From: Variovorax sp. PBL-E5 | Lineage (GTDB): Bacteria; Pseudomonadota; Gammaproteobacteria; Burkholderiales; Burkholderiaceae_C | Direction of reading: 5' to 3' | DNA length: 64,000 bases | Assembly (NCBI RefSeq): GCF_901827185.1 | Contig: NZ_LR594671.1 | Coordinates: 2,480,001-2,544,000, forward strand | Shown here: positions 44,026 to 54,092 of the stretch, piece by piece | Layout of the letters: each line of letters begins with the position of its first letter | Numbering within the stretch: position 1 is the stretch's first letter | The notes under the pieces: generated by a model | What the model was told of the DNA's origin: nothing | The model's input: only the letters and a program-made list of their open reading frames with translations | The model's database searches: none | Made by a program: the position numbers and the translations under genes

Positions 44026-44394
44026 ATGACCACGCCCGCGGCCGAGACCGACCCGGCACTCGAAGAACTCCGCCTCGCCACACTGGTGCGGCAGGCGCCG
44101 CTCGAGTTCGCCCGCGTGGTCTACGGACTCAACGACCGGGCCAATGGCCGCGCCGGCACGATGGCGGCCGAGGACGTCGCCCGCACCGTGCGCCAGGGCG
44201 CGCCGGTCACGCGCGAGCGCGCCGAACAGCGCGCCCGCGGCTACCTGCCGGTGGCGGGTCAGGAGCATTGCCCGCGCTGCTGGGTCTTCAACGGCATCAA
44301 GAGCCCGTTGCACTACCGCGAGACCACCGAGGAGCGTCCGGAGTCGGCATCCTGCAAGGTGTGCGGCGCCGAATACGCCACCTCGCTGGACTGA
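44026..44394 (+). CDS. Hypothetical protein with paired CxxC motifs
   Basis: A 122-residue protein has an acidic, Ala/Arg-rich N-terminal part (about 80 residues, probably helical), followed by a likely zinc ribbon whose two knuckles are CPRC and CKVC about 29 residues apart. The stretch EHCPRCWVFNGIKSPLHYRETTEERPESASCKVCG is well formed and argues for a real gene. I do not recognise a family. It lies upstream of phaR, 105 bases away. No signal peptide is evident with this start. Confidence 0.6.
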   Translation: MTTPAAETDPALEELRLATLVRQAPLEFARVVYGLNDRANGRAGTMAAEDVARTVRQGAPVTRERAEQRARGYLPVAGQEHCPRCWVFNGIKSPLHYRETTEERPESASCKVCGAEYATSLD

Positions 44395-44499
44395 CGTCCG
44401 AAGCGCCGCCGGTCAGGGTAAACCTTGGCGCGGTGCAGCAAAGCGGCTTTCTAGAATCGATTGATTGCGCGCCATGGCGTCACACTGAAGGAGTCCGTA

Positions 44500-45033
44500 G
44501 TGCAGAGCAAGAAGTCCGGTGCCAAGCCGGTCCAGCGGGTGATCAAGAAATATCCCAACCGAAGGCTCTACGACACGGAAACTTCCAGCTACATCACGCT
44601 CGCCGAGGTCAAGCAGCTGGTCATGAACAAATCGGCGTTCGTGGTGCGCGACGCCAAGAGCGGCGACGACCTCACGCGCAGTATCCTGCTGCAGATCATC
44701 CTCGAGGAAGAAGCCGGCGGCGCGCCGATGTTCACCGAGCAGGTGCTGGCCAGCATCATCCGTTTCTATGGCCAGACGATGCAGGGCTACATGGGCGTCT
44801 ACCTGGAGAAGAACATCCAGGCGATGGCCGAGGTGCAGGCGCAGCTGGCCGAAAAGGCCGAAGGCCTGACGCCCGAGATGTGGTCGAAATTCATGACCAT
44901 GCAGTCGCCGATGCTGCAGGGCATGATGGGCAATTACGTGGAGCAATCCAAGACCGTGTTCCTGCAGATGCAAGAGCAGATGCAGAAGAACACCGAGCAG
45001 GTTCTGGGCGTCTTTGGCATCAAGCGGCCCTAG
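44500..45033 (+). CDS. phaR: Polyhydroxyalkanoate synthesis repressor
   Basis: PhaR is the DNA- and granule-binding repressor that senses PHA and controls phasin genes. The 177 residues have the diagnostic N-terminal PHB/PHA accumulation DNA-binding domain (RVIKKYPNRRLYDTETSSYITLAEVKQLV) and the PHB_acc domain (ILEEEAGGAPMFTEQVLASIIRFYG), then a Met/Gln-rich amphipathic tail. The GTG start at 44500 has GGAG 7 bases upstream. TAGAAT just before it may be the -10. No phaC or phasin gene is in the window. Confidence 0.93.
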   Translation: MQSKKSGAKPVQRVIKKYPNRRLYDTETSSYITLAEVKQLVMNKSAFVVRDAKSGDDLTRSILLQIILEEEAGGAPMFTEQVLASIIRFYGQTMQGYMGVYLEKNIQAMAEVQAQLAEKAEGLTPEMWSKFMTMQSPMLQGMMGNYVEQSKTVFLQMQEQMQKNTEQVLGVFGIKRP

Positions 45034-45072
45034 ACCGGGCGCCACGGCCGATAGCTGGGACAATAGGGGGAT

Positions 45073-46479
45073 ATGAGCGAAGTTGCCTCCCCTGAACGAA
45101 TTGCCGCGCCGGCCGTGCCCAAAGTCGGTTTCGTGAGCCTGGGCTGTCCCAAGGCCTTGACCGATTCCGAACTGATCCTGACCCGGCTGAGCGCCGAGGG
45201 CTATCAGACCTCCAAGACCTTCGAAGGCGCCGACCTGGTGATCGTCAACACCTGCGGTTTCATCGACGACGCCGTCAAGGAAAGCCTGGACACCATCGGC
45301 GAGGCGCTGGCCGAGAACGGCCGCGTGATCGTGACGGGTTGCCTCGGCGCCAAGACCGGCGAGCAGGGCGGCAATCTGGTGCGGCAGATGCATCCGAGCG
45401 TCCTGGCGGTCACCGGGCCGCATGCGACGCAGGAAGTGATGGACGCGGTCCACGCCAACCTGCCCAAGCCGCACGATCCCTTCGTCGACCTCGTGCCGGG
45501 GGCTTTCGGCATCGCGGGTCTGAAGCTCACGCCGCGGCACTATGCGTACCTGAAGATCAGCGAGGGCTGCAACCATCGGTGCACCTTCTGCATCATCCCG
45601 TCGATGCGCGGCGATCTGGTGTCGCGGCCGGTCGGCGACGTGCTCGCGGAAGCCAAGGCGCTGTTCGAGGGCGGCGTGCGCGAACTGCTGGTGATCAGCC
45701 AGGACACTTCGGCCTACGGGGTCGACGTCAAGTACCGCACGGGCTTCTGGGACGGCAAGCCGGTGAAGACGCGCATGCTCGAACTGGTGCGCACGCTCGG
45801 CGAGATCGCGCAGCCTTACGGCGCATGGGTGCGGCTGCACTACGTGTATCCGTATCCGAGCGTCGACGAGATCATCCCGCTGATGGCAAGCGGGCAGGTC
45901 TTGCCCTACCTCGACGTGCCTCTGCAGCACAGCCATCCCGATGTGCTGCGGCGCATGAAGCGGCCGGCGAGCGGCGAGAAGAACCTGGAGCGCATCGCGC
46001 GCTGGCGCGAGGTGTGCCCGGAGCTCGTGATCCGCAGCACCTTCATCGCCGGCTTCCCCGGCGAGACGCAAGAAGAGTTCGAGCACCTGCTCGACTTCAT
46101 CCGCGAAGCGCAGATCGATCGCGCCGGCTGCTTTGCCTACAGCCCGGTCGAGGGTGCCGTGGCCAACGACATTCCGGGCATGCTGCCGGCGGCCGAGCGC
46201 GAGGCGCGGCGCGCGCGCTTCATGGAAGTGGCCGAAGCGGTGTCGATCGCCAAGCTGCAGAGGCGCGTCGGAGCCACGATGCAGGTGCTGGTGGATTCGG
46301 CACCCGGCATGGGCCGCAAGGGCGGCGTCGGCCGCTCGTATGCCGATGCGCCCGAGATCGATGGCATCGTGCGGCTGCTGCCGCCGGAGAAGATCAGCAA
46401 GACGCTGAAGGTCGGTGAATTCACGCGGGCCCGCATCGTCGGCGCCGAAGGCCACGACCTGATCGCGCTGCCTGTTTGA
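45073..46479 (+). CDS. rimO: Ribosomal protein S12 methylthiotransferase
   Basis: RimO is a radical-SAM enzyme that adds a methylthio group to an Asp of S12. In 468 residues it has the N-terminal cluster Cys25, Cys61 and Cys90 (UPF0004 domain), the radical SAM triad Cys166, Cys170 and Cys173 in [10 protein letters not shown], and a C-terminal TRAM domain. AGGGGG precedes the ATG. The [14 protein letters not shown] segment is typical of RimO rather than MiaB. Confidence 0.96.
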   Translation: MSEVASPERIAAPAVPKVGFVSLGCPKALTDSELILTRLSAEGYQTSKTFEGADLVIVNTCGFIDDAVKESLDTIGEALAENGRVIVTGCLGAKTGEQGGNLVRQMHPSVLAVTGPHATQEVMDAVHANLPKPHDPFVDLVPGAFGIAGLKLTPRHYAYLKISEGCNHRCTFCIIPSMRGDLVSRPVGDVLAEAKALFEGGVRELLVISQDTSAYGVDVKYRTGFWDGKPVKTRMLELVRTLGEIAQPYGAWVRLHYVYPYPSVDEIIPLMASGQVLPYLDVPLQHSHPDVLRRMKRPASGEKNLERIARWREVCPELVIRSTFIAGFPGETQEEFEHLLDFIREAQIDRAGCFAYSPVEGAVANDIPGMLPAAEREARRARFMEVAEAVSIAKLQRRVGATMQVLVDSAPGMGRKGGVGRSYADAPEIDGIVRLLPPEKISKTLKVGEFTRARIVGAEGHDLIALPV

Positions 46480-46500
46480 TCGATGCCGCGAGCAGACAAC

Positions 46501-46525
46501 AAAAAAGCCACCGGAGACCGGTGGC
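46501..46525 (-). terminator. Rho-independent terminator of the tRNA-Leu transcript
   Basis: GCCACCGG (46507-46514) and CCGGTGGC (46518-46525) form a perfect 8-base stem with a 3-base loop. On the minus strand the stem is followed by a run of six T (AAAAAA at 46501-46506 on the plus strand). It lies just beyond the 3' end of tRNA-Leu and could also act weakly on rimO. Confidence 0.85.
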
Positions 46526-46561
46526 TTGAATGGAGAAACCCGACAAGGGTCTATATAAACT

Positions 46562-46646
<85 letters not shown>

Positions 46647-46682
46647 CCACATGCTGCTTGGAACAAGTCCCTGCAGCGCGTT

Positions 46683-49001
46683 TTGAATTTCAGGAAAGAG
46701 AGAGATCATATCAAAAATAACGGCCATCCCAGCGGCTTGCTGGATGAAGTGGAAGGCACGGTGCAAGGACATCGCGACGGGCACGGTTTCGTGCAGCGCG
46801 ACGACGGCGAAGCCGACATCTATCTGCCCCCCAACGAGATGCGTGCGGTGCTGCACAAAGACCGCGTCAAGGCGCGCGTCGTGCGCCAGGACCGGCGCGG
46901 ACGGCCCGAGGGCCGCGTGGTCGAGATCATCGAGCGCCCCGAGCAGCCGATCATCGGCCGCCTGCTGCACGAAGGCGGCATCTGGCTCGTCGCACCCGAG
47001 GACAAGCGCTACGGACAGGACGTCCTGATCCCCAAGGGTGCGACCGGCACGGCGAAGGTCGGGCAGGTCGTCGTGGTGCAGCTGACCGAACCGCCGGCGC
47101 TGTTCGGTCAGCCGGTCGGCCGCGTGCGCGAAGTACTCGGCGAAATCGACGACCCCGGCATGGAGATCGAGATCGCGGTGCGCAAGTACGGCGTGCCGCA
47201 CGAGTTTTCCGAAGCCTGTCTGGCCGAGGCCAAGGCGCTGCCCGACAAGGTGCGGCCGGCCGACAAGAAGGGCCGCATCGACCTGACCGACGTGCCGCTG
47301 GTCACCATCGACGGCGAGGACGCGCGCGACTTCGACGACGCGGTGTACTGCGAGCCCGCCAAGGTCGGCCGCGGCAAGGGCTGGCGTCTCCTGGTCGCGA
47401 TCGCCGACGTCAGCGCCTATGTGCAGACCGGATCGGGCATCGATATCGACGCCTACGACCGCGCGACCAGCGTCTACTTCCCGCGCCGCGTGATACCGAT
47501 GCTGCCCGAGAAGCTGTCCAACGGCCTGTGCTCGCTCAATCCCGAGGTCGAGCGCCTGTGCATGGTCTGCGACATGCTGGTGGCGACCGACGGCGAGATC
47601 TACGCCTACCAGTTCTACCCGGCCGTGATGTGGAGCCATGCGCGCTTCACCTACACCGAGGTCGCGGCCATCCTCGGCAACACGCGCGGCCCCGAAGCCG
47701 CGAAGCGCAAGGACCGCGTCAAGGACCTGCTCAACCTCGCCGACGTCTATCGCGCATTGCTCAAGCAGCGCAGCAAGCGCGGTGCGGTCGACTTCGAGAC
47801 CACCGAGACGCAGATCATCTGCGACGACGCCGGCCGCATCGAGAAGATCGTGCCGCGCACGCGCAACGAGGCCCACCGGCTGATCGAGGAAGCGATGCTG
47901 GCGGCCAACGTCTGCAGCGCCGATTTCATCGCCGAGGGCAAGCACCCGGGCCTCTACCGCGTGCACGAAGGCCCGACGCCCGAGAAGAAGGAAATCCTTC
48001 GCGGCTACCTCAAGGCGATGGGTGTCGGCCTGTCGATCACCGACGACCCGAAGCCGGGCGAGTTCCAGGCCATCGCCGAAGCGACCAAGGAGCGGCCGGA
48101 CGCGCAGCAGATCCACACCATGCTGCTGCGCTCGATGCAGCAGGCGATCTACACGCCCATCAACAGCGGCCACTTCGGCCTGGCCTACGAGGCCTACACG
48201 CACTTCACGAGCCCGATCCGCCGCTATCCCGACCTGCTGGTGCATCGCGTGATCAAGGCCATCCTCGGCAAGACCCGGTACCAGCTGCCGATGCTGCCGA
48301 CGCCGGGCGAAGCGCACGCCAAGCTGGCCAAGCGACTCGCATCCCGCGTCAAGGCGCCGAGCACCAAGCCGCAGAAGGCGACGATCGCGCCGACCAAGGA
48401 AGTGCTGGCCTGGGAGGCCGCAGGCCTGCATTGCAGCGCCAACGAGCGGCGCGCCGACGAGGCCAGCCGCGATGTGGAAGCCTGGCTCAAGTGCAAGTAC
48501 ATGCGCGAGCATCTCGGCGAGGAATACGGCGGCACGGTCACTGCCGCAACCACCTTCGGCATCTTCGTCACGCTCGATGCGATGTACGTCGAGGGACTGG
48601 TGCACATCACCGAACTCGGCGGCGAGTATTTCAAGTTCGACGAGCAGCGGCAGGAGCTGCGCGGCGAGCGCACCGGCATCCGCTATGCCATCGGCACGCG
48701 GGTGCGCGTGCAGGTCAGCCGCGTCGACCTCGACGGCCGCAAGATCGACTTCCGCCTGGTGCGCGAGGGCGAGGAGCTGAGCGCGCGCGCCATGAAGGAC
48801 AAGGGCGCTGCGACCGGCGGCGTTCCGGCCAAGGCCTCGGCCAAGCGCAGCGCGCGCAGCAAGGCCGCGCCGGTCGCCGAACGCAGCGAACGCGGCGAGC
48901 GATCTGCCGCCGCCGTCGCGCCGCAATCGGCGATGCAGGCATTCCGATCGGCCGTGAAGAAGGCCGCCAACAAGATGAAGGGGCGCAAGCCGCGCCGTTG
49001 A
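46683..49001 (+). CDS. rnr: Ribonuclease R (3'-5' exoribonuclease)
   Basis: RNase R degrades structured RNA. The frame has cold-shock/OB domains ([24 protein letters not shown]), the RNB catalytic domain with the acidic cluster [33 protein letters not shown], an S1 domain ([27 protein letters not shown]), and a Lys/Arg-rich tail. The usual N-terminal winged-helix domain of E. coli RNase R is absent. No ATG lies near the start. TTG 46683 is the longest option. A purine-rich ribosome-binding-like tract (46692-46705) instead points to an in-frame ATC at 46710. TTG 46737 and GTG 46749 are also possible. Confidence 0.93.
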   Translation: MNFRKERDHIKNNGHPSGLLDEVEGTVQGHRDGHGFVQRDDGEADIYLPPNEMRAVLHKDRVKARVVRQDRRGRPEGRVVEIIERPEQPIIGRLLHEGGIWLVAPEDKRYGQDVLIPKGATGTAKVGQVVVVQLTEPPALFGQPVGRVREVLGEIDDPGMEIEIAVRKYGVPHEFSEACLAEAKALPDKVRPADKKGRIDLTDVPLVTIDGEDARDFDDAVYCEPAKVGRGKGWRLLVAIADVSAYVQTGSGIDIDAYDRATSVYFPRRVIPMLPEKLSNGLCSLNPEVERLCMVCDMLVATDGEIYAYQFYPAVMWSHARFTYTEVAAILGNTRGPEAAKRKDRVKDLLNLADVYRALLKQRSKRGAVDFETTETQIICDDAGRIEKIVPRTRNEAHRLIEEAMLAANVCSADFIAEGKHPGLYRVHEGPTPEKKEILRGYLKAMGVGLSITDDPKPGEFQAIAEATKERPDAQQIHTMLLRSMQQAIYTPINSGHFGLAYEAYTHFTSPIRRYPDLLVHRVIKAILGKTRYQLPMLPTPGEAHAKLAKRLASRVKAPSTKPQKATIAPTKEVLAWEAAGLHCSANERRADEASRDVEAWLKCKYMREHLGEEYGGTVTAATTFGIFVTLDAMYVEGLVHITELGGEYFKFDEQRQELRGERTGIRYAIGTRVRVQVSRVDLDGRKIDFRLVREGEELSARAMKDKGAATGGVPAKASAKRSARSKAAPVAERSERGERSAAAVAPQSAMQAFRSAVKKAANKMKGRKPRR

Positions 49002-49012
49002 AGGAGAAGCGC

Positions 49013-49777
49013 ATGAGCAGCAACGAGAAGCAGAGCCGCATCGCGGTCGTCACGGGCGCCGGCAGCGGCATCGGCCGCGCGGCCGCACTGGCCTTGCTGG
49101 CCGATGGCTGGCGCGTGGTGCTGGCGGGTCGCCGGCTCGAGCCGCTGGCGCAGGTGGCGGCCGAGTCGGGCGCGGCCGACCGCGCGCTGCCGGTCTCTGC
49201 CGACGTCGCCGATCCCGCATCGGTACAGGCGCTGTTCGCCGCCGCGGTCGAGCGCTTCGGCCGCGTCGATCTGCTGTTCAACAATGCCGGCGTCGGCAAC
49301 CCGCCCGGCCCGTTCGAGGAATGGACGCCCGAGCAATGGCGCGGCGTGGTCGACATCAACCTGAGCGGGATGTTCTATTGCATCCAGCAGGCCTTCCGCA
49401 CGATGAAGGCGCAGACGCCGCGTGGCGGCCGCATCATCAACAACGGTTCGATCTCGGCCACCACGCCGCGGCCCAATTCGATCGCCTACACCGCGACCAA
49501 GCATGCAGTGAAGGGCCTGACCAAGACGGCCTCGCTCGATGGCCGCAAGTACGACATCGCAGTCGGCCAGGTCGATGTCGGCAACGCGATGACCGAGCTC
49601 GCCGCACGCATGAGCAAGGGCGTGCCGCAGGCCAGCGGCGAGATCGCGATCGAGCCGATGATCGACGTCGCCATCGTCGGCCAGTCGGTGCTCTACATGG
49701 CCAATCTGCCGCTGGAAGCCAACGTGCTGTTCCACACGATCATGGCGACCAAGATGCCCTTCGTCGGGCGCGGATAG
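49013..49777 (+). CDS. Short-chain dehydrogenase/reductase
   Basis: The 254-residue NAD(P)-dependent oxidoreductase has cofactor motif [16 protein letters not shown], catalytic Ser in NNGSISATT, and the YTATK active-site pair. AAGGAG precedes the ATG, 11 bases after rnr, so it is probably co-transcribed with it. The substrate is not predictable. The region that follows YxxxK ([27 protein letters not shown]) resembles the group annotated as 3-oxoacyl-reductase-like or generic SDRs in Burkholderiales. Confidence 0.88.
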   Translation: MSSNEKQSRIAVVTGAGSGIGRAAALALLADGWRVVLAGRRLEPLAQVAAESGAADRALPVSADVADPASVQALFAAAVERFGRVDLLFNNAGVGNPPGPFEEWTPEQWRGVVDINLSGMFYCIQQAFRTMKAQTPRGGRIINNGSISATTPRPNSIAYTATKHAVKGLTKTASLDGRKYDIAVGQVDVGNAMTELAARMSKGVPQASGEIAIEPMIDVAIVGQSVLYMANLPLEANVLFHTIMATKMPFVGRG

Positions 49778-49784
49778 GCCGGCC

Positions 49785-51245
49785 TCAGCCGCGCGCCCGC
49801 GGCAGGCCGCGTGCCAGTGCGCCGGCCGTGAGCGGGACTTCGGCCGGCCACCGGTCGGCCAGGTCGCCGTGGCGCCAGACGGCCTCGCAGGCCGCTGCCA
49901 TCGCGGGGCGGCCGGCGGCCAGTGCGGCCCCGACCATGCCGGCCAGCACGTCGCCGGTGCCCGCGGTCGCCAGGCGCGCATTGCCGCTGGCATTGATCAC
50001 CGGTGTTTCTCCCGCGCTCGCGATCACGGTGCCCGAGCCCTTCAGCACGACCACGGCGCCGAAGCGTTCGGCCAGTTGGCGCGCGGCATGCAGCCGATCG
50101 CCTTGAATGTCTGCCGTGCCGGTGTTCAAGAGGCGTGCCGCTTCCAGCGGATGTGGCGTGAGCACCGTGGCGGCGCGGCGCCGGGCACGCGCCTCGAGCA
50201 GCCCTTGCAAGGCGCCGTCGGCCGCGACCGCATTGAGCGCATCCGCATCCAGCACCAGCGCGCGGGCGGTCTGCAGAACCTGCGGCAACAGCGCGCGCAC
50301 GGCCGAGCCGCCGCCGCAGCCGCAGACGACCGTCATGGCCGCGAGGTCGAGCGTGTCGGAACGACGGAACATCAGTTCCGGCTGCAGCGGATCGAGCGCC
50401 ATCATGGCGGTGTCGAGCGCAACGACGAAGACGCGCCCGGCGCCGGCACTCGCCGCGGCGGAGGCGGCGAGCAGGACCGCGCCCGCCATGCCCGGCGCGC
50501 CGCCGATCACGGCCACGTCGCCATAGCTGCCCTTGTGCGATGCATGCGATCGCGGCGGCGTCGCCGGCGCGCCGGCCAATCGCGCCGAGGGCGGCTCGGC
50601 GCCGGTGCCGACGCCGAGGTCGTCGAACCAGACGTCGCCCGCGGCATCGCGCCCCTGCGCGGTGAAGAGGCCGGGCTTGAGCGTCAGCAGGCTCAGGCAG
50701 ACGCGCGGTCCGCCGTGCGCGGGCAATTCGAGCGACAGCGTGCCGGTGTCCGTGTTCAGGCCCGAGGGCGTGTCCACCCCGAGGACCGGCGCCGGGCTGC
50801 CATACATGCGCTGCATCCAGTCGGCCATCGCGCCGGTGGGCGGGCGCAGATTCCCGATCCCGAGCAAGGCATCGATCGCGAGGTCGAAATACTGCGGCGG
50901 CGCATCGGCCAGCGTCACGCCGGCCGCGCGTGCGCGCTGCAGCGAGGCCAGCGCGTCGGCCGGCAGGCGGCCTTCGTCGCCGACCCGGGTGAGCACCGTC
51001 ATGAAGCCGCGGCGCTGAAGCCGGGCGGCGGCCTCGAACCCATCCCCGCCGTTGTTGCCCGGGCCACAGGCAATCCAGACCGTGCGTGCATGCGGCGCGA
51101 CCGCCATCGCGAGACGCGCGACCGCGAGGCCGGCGCGCTGCATCAGCGCATGCGGCGGCAGCTTCGCCGCCGCAGCCTGCTCGATCCGGCGCGAAGCGGC
51201 GATGTCGAACAGATCGGCGGCAGTGGCGGAGGTGATGCAATGCAT
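49785..51245 (-). CDS. Bifunctional NAD(P)HX epimerase / ADP-dependent NAD(P)HX dehydratase
   Basis: The protein repairs hydrated NADH and NADPH. The 486 residues fuse an N-terminal YjeF_N epimerase domain (HALMQRAGLAVARLA, CGPGNNGGDGFEAAARL) with a C-terminal ribokinase-like dehydratase domain (GSYGDVAVIGGAPGMAGAVLLAASAA, LTPHPLEAARLL, LKGSGTVIA, NARLATAGTGDVLAGMVGA). The start at 51245 (MHCITSATAADLFD) is preferred over an upstream ATG that lies in the dadA tail. It follows the D-amino-acid dehydrogenase gene by 22 bases on the same strand. The epimerase half is known as nnrE and the dehydratase half as nnrD. Confidence 0.93.
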   Translation of the reverse strand: MHCITSATAADLFDIAASRRIEQAAAAKLPPHALMQRAGLAVARLAMAVAPHARTVWIACGPGNNGGDGFEAAARLQRRGFMTVLTRVGDEGRLPADALASLQRARAAGVTLADAPPQYFDLAIDALLGIGNLRPPTGAMADWMQRMYGSPAPVLGVDTPSGLNTDTGTLSLELPAHGGPRVCLSLLTLKPGLFTAQGRDAAGDVWFDDLGVGTGAEPPSARLAGAPATPPRSHASHKGSYGDVAVIGGAPGMAGAVLLAASAAASAGAGRVFVVALDTAMMALDPLQPELMFRRSDTLDLAAMTVVCGCGGGSAVRALLPQVLQTARALVLDADALNAVAADGALQGLLEARARRRAATVLTPHPLEAARLLNTGTADIQGDRLHAARQLAERFGAVVVLKGSGTVIASAGETPVINASGNARLATAGTGDVLAGMVGAALAAGRPAMAAACEAVWRHGDLADRWPAEVPLTAGALARGLPRARG

Positions 51246-51267
51246 GAGCGTCGGCGCGGCGGGCGCA

Positions 51268-52524
51268 TCAGTATTGCAGCAAACGCTCGATGCCGAGTCC
51301 TTCGAGATCGACGCCCGCATCGCGGCCACCGACCAGGTCGGCCAGCACGCGCGCGCTGCCGCACGACAGCGCCCAGCCGCTCGAGCCGTGACCCAGGTTC
51401 AGCCACACGCCGGGCACGCCGCTCGCGCCGATGATCGGCGGTCCGTCGGGCAGCATCGGGCGCGCGCCTTTCCACTGCTGCACGCCGGCCTGCAGCGTGG
51501 CCGCACCGGGGAACCAGTCGTGCAGGACCTTGTAGAGCGTTTGCAGCGAGGCCGGGTTCATCGTGTCGAGCGAGCCGCCGAGCTCGGCGCTGCCGGCCAC
51601 CCGCACGCGCATGCCGAGACGGGAGATCGCGACCTTGTAGCGCTCGTCCATCACCGCGCTGTGCGGTGCGTTGAGCGGCTCGCGGATGTTGGCGCTGATC
51701 GAATGGCCGTAGACCGGCGCCAGCGGAATGCGCAGGCCCAGCGGCGCCAGCAGCTGCGACGACGCGACGCCGGCGCACATCACGACCGCGTCGAAGCGAT
51801 GGCCCTCGGAGCCGCTCGCGAGCGAGACTTCGGTGGGTGCCGAGCGCTTCAGCGGCGCCAGGTCGCAGTTGAAGTGGAACTGCGCGCCCAGCGCCTCGGC
51901 CTCCCACTTGAGCAGCAAGGCGAACTGGCGGCAGTTGCCGACCTCGTCGTCCGGCAGATGGATCGCGCCTGCGAGCGCGGTGTCGGTGCTGAGCGCGGGT
52001 TCGATCCGGCGCGCCTCGTCGGCATCGATCTCGCGGAAATTGCTGCCCGCCGTGCGCAGCACCTCGAGCCCGGCCTGCATCAGCTTCCTCTCGCGCTTCG
52101 AACGCAGCAGCACGAGATAGCCATCGCTGCGTTCGTAGCTGAGCTCCTGTGCCTCGGTGATCTCGTGCAGGCGCGTGCGGCTGTAGAAGGCCAGGCGCTG
52201 CATGCGCGCGCGGTTGGCCAGGTAGGTTTCGAGCTTGCAGGCCCGTTGCCAGCGCGACATCCAGCCGATATCGCGCGCCGACAGCGGCCAGCGCAGTTTG
52301 ATCGCGCCATGGGTGGACAAGAGCGATCGCAGCACCTTGACGCGCATGCCCGGCGCCGCCCACGGCGTCACGTAACCCGGCGCAACCACGCCGGCGTTGG
52401 CGAAGCTGGATTCCTCGGCCGCAGCGCCGCGGCGCTCGAAGACGACGACCTCGTGGCCGTCGCAGGCCAGCTCCCAGGCGGTGGTGACGCCGATGATGCC
52501 GGCGCCCACGATCGCGATTTTCAT
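51268..52524 (-). CDS. dadA: D-amino acid dehydrogenase small-subunit-type FAD oxidoreductase
   Basis: The 418-residue flavoprotein oxidises D-amino acids, donating electrons to the respiratory chain. It has the FAD motif VGAGIIGVTTAWELACDGHEVVVFER, the DadA hallmark SSFANAGVVAPGYVTPWAAPG, HLPDDEVGNCRQFA and the C-terminal PIIGASGVPGVWLNLGHGSSGWALSCGS. The length is close to that of E. coli DadA. It is followed by the NAD(P)HX repair gene and preceded by the amidase on the same strand. A glycine oxidase-like specificity is the alternative. Confidence 0.9.
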   Translation of the reverse strand: MKIAIVGAGIIGVTTAWELACDGHEVVVFERRGAAAEESSFANAGVVAPGYVTPWAAPGMRVKVLRSLLSTHGAIKLRWPLSARDIGWMSRWQRACKLETYLANRARMQRLAFYSRTRLHEITEAQELSYERSDGYLVLLRSKRERKLMQAGLEVLRTAGSNFREIDADEARRIEPALSTDTALAGAIHLPDDEVGNCRQFALLLKWEAEALGAQFHFNCDLAPLKRSAPTEVSLASGSEGHRFDAVVMCAGVASSQLLAPLGLRIPLAPVYGHSISANIREPLNAPHSAVMDERYKVAISRLGMRVRVAGSAELGGSLDTMNPASLQTLYKVLHDWFPGAATLQAGVQQWKGARPMLPDGPPIIGASGVPGVWLNLGHGSSGWALSCGSARVLADLVGGRDAGVDLEGLGIERLLQY

Positions 52525-52575
52525 TCGGTTCTTTGCGGTGAGAGATGCATCGGCGCCACGCCGACCTTGTCCCGA

Positions 52576-53913
52576 TTATTGTTGTTGTTGTGGCGCGAGC
52601 GCGCTTTCAATCTGCAGCGCGATCGCCAGCACCGCATCGTCGCGCAGGGCCGCATGCCAGAGCATGAGCCCCACAGGCAGCTCCTCCGGCGTATGGCAGG
52701 GCAGGGAGATGGCGCAGCCGTCGAGCATGTTGACGACCGACGGGTTGCGCAGCAGCAGCGCGTTGACGCGAAAGAACTCGTCATCGCGCAGCGCACCGGG
52801 CGCGACGGCGGCGATGGGCGGCGCGGTGATCGGCACGGTGGGCGACAGCATCGCATCGAACGGCGCCATGGCGCGCTCCATGCGGGCGATCCAGCCGCGG
52901 CGCGCATGGACGAGGTCGATGTACTCGTGCGCCTTCATGGTGGCGCCCTTGAGGATGCGCTGCGCCACGCGCGAGTCATAGCCGGCGCCGCTGCGCTCCA
53001 GCAGCAGCCGGTGCCAGGCATAGGATTCGGCGGCGGAAAAGCCGCCGGTGGCATTGATCGATGACAGGTCGGCCAGTTCAGGCAGGGCGATTTCCTCGAT
53101 CCGCGCACCGGCGTCGCGCAAGGCGCGCAAGGTGCGTTCGAAGGCGCGTGCCACGGTGGCATCGAGCCCGTCCTGGAACAGCTCCTTGACCACCGCCAGC
53201 CGATAGGCGGCCAGCGGTGCGGCGCCGGCCGTGACGCGGCGCGCCGCGAGGATCTCGTGCGCCGTGATCGCGTCGCGCACGGAACGCGTCATGGCGCAGG
53301 CGGTATCGAGCGTGGTCGACAGCGGCAGGGCGCCGTCGGTCGGCACCAGCCGCGCGGTGCTCTTGAACCCGACGATGCCGTTCAGCGCCGCGGGAATGCG
53401 GATCGAGCCGCCGGTGTCGGAGCCCAGCCCGATGAAGGCAGCACCGGCCGCCACCGAGACCGCCGCGCCGGACGACGAGCCGCCCGGGATGCGCGCGACG
53501 GCGGCATCGGCCGCGTTGGTCGGCGTCCCGTGGTGCGGGTTGACGCCCACGCCCGAGAAGGCGAACTCGCTCATGTTGGAGCGGCCGATCGGAACACCGC
53601 CCGCCGCGCGCAGTCGTGCGACGGCCGGGGCATCCGCCTTGGCGGCCGGCGCATGGGACAGCACGACGGAGCCGGCCGGCGTCGGCTGACCGGCGATGTC
53701 GAAGAGGTCCTTGACCGAGAACGCGAGGCCGGCGAGGCGCTGCTGCGGTGCGGCGGCCGCTGCCGCCGCGCGCGCCTCGTCGAACATCGTGCGCACGAAG
53801 ACGTGCCGGCAGGCCGGCGATTCGGCCGCCTCGATCGCCCGCTCCATCTCGGCGCCCGCATGGGTGGAACCCGCCAGCAGGGCGAGGCGGGTGGCGTGCA
53901 GGTCAGGGGGCAT
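52576..53913 (-). CDS. Amidase signature family protein
   Basis: The 445-residue hydrolase has the Ser-cisSer-Lys triad contexts: VKDLFDIAG (Lys), [15 protein letters not shown] (cis-Ser) and [16 protein letters not shown] (nucleophile Ser). The substrate is unknown; members hydrolyse amides, ureas or Gln-tRNA intermediates, and GatA is unlikely because gatB/gatC are absent. The C-terminus ends in four Gln encoded by a short CAA run. It is 51 bases upstream of dadA, so D-amino-acid amides are a conceivable shared theme, but that is speculation. Confidence 0.9.
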   Translation of the reverse strand: MPPDLHATRLALLAGSTHAGAEMERAIEAAESPACRHVFVRTMFDEARAAAAAAAPQQRLAGLAFSVKDLFDIAGQPTPAGSVVLSHAPAAKADAPAVARLRAAGGVPIGRSNMSEFAFSGVGVNPHHGTPTNAADAAVARIPGGSSSGAAVSVAAGAAFIGLGSDTGGSIRIPAALNGIVGFKSTARLVPTDGALPLSTTLDTACAMTRSVRDAITAHEILAARRVTAGAAPLAAYRLAVVKELFQDGLDATVARAFERTLRALRDAGARIEEIALPELADLSSINATGGFSAAESYAWHRLLLERSGAGYDSRVAQRILKGATMKAHEYIDLVHARRGWIARMERAMAPFDAMLSPTVPITAPPIAAVAPGALRDDEFFRVNALLLRNPSVVNMLDGCAISLPCHTPEELPVGLMLWHAALRDDAVLAIALQIESALAPQQQQ

Positions 53914-53950
53914 GGTCGGGTGTCGGTACGGGGGAAGAAGAGCAGGTGCG

Positions 53951-53959
53951 TGCTATACT
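53951..53959 (+). promoter_or_regulatory. Probable extended -10 promoter of rpsB
   Basis: TGCTATACT carries the TGn extension and a near-consensus -10 hexamer TATACT (53954-53959), about 134 bases upstream of rpsB. No good -35 is present at 17 bases, which fits an extended -10 promoter. Confidence 0.6.
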
Positions 53960-54008
53960 CGTTGGGTTTCGCTCAGGGTATTTACCGAGTGCGAAACACA
54001 TCCGCAAA

Positions 54009-54062
54009 CCAGCCCTTTCAAGGTGTTGTGCGCCTTCTTCGCAAGAGCACAAAACGGGCTGG
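54009..54062 (+). promoter_or_regulatory. Structured rpsB leader RNA (candidate S2 autoregulatory element)
   Basis: Two nested perfect helices are visible. CCAGCCC (54009-54015) pairs with GGGCTGG (54056-54062). Inside it, TTGTGC (54026-54031) pairs with GCACAA (54047-54052), and TCTT/AAGA closes a CGC loop within that. The structure lies between the promoter and the rpsB ribosome-binding site, 30 bases before the start codon. Ribosomal protein S2 autoregulates its operon in E. coli, so a similar role is plausible here. Confidence 0.55.
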
Positions 54063-54092
54063 ATTTTAGACCCAACCTTTGGAGTTACTTCT

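Noticed and set aside
52576..52595. CAA trinucleotide run as a phase-variable repeat
   Set aside because: Only four CAA codons immediately before the amidase stop; too short to expect frequent slippage, and three-base units would not shift the frame.
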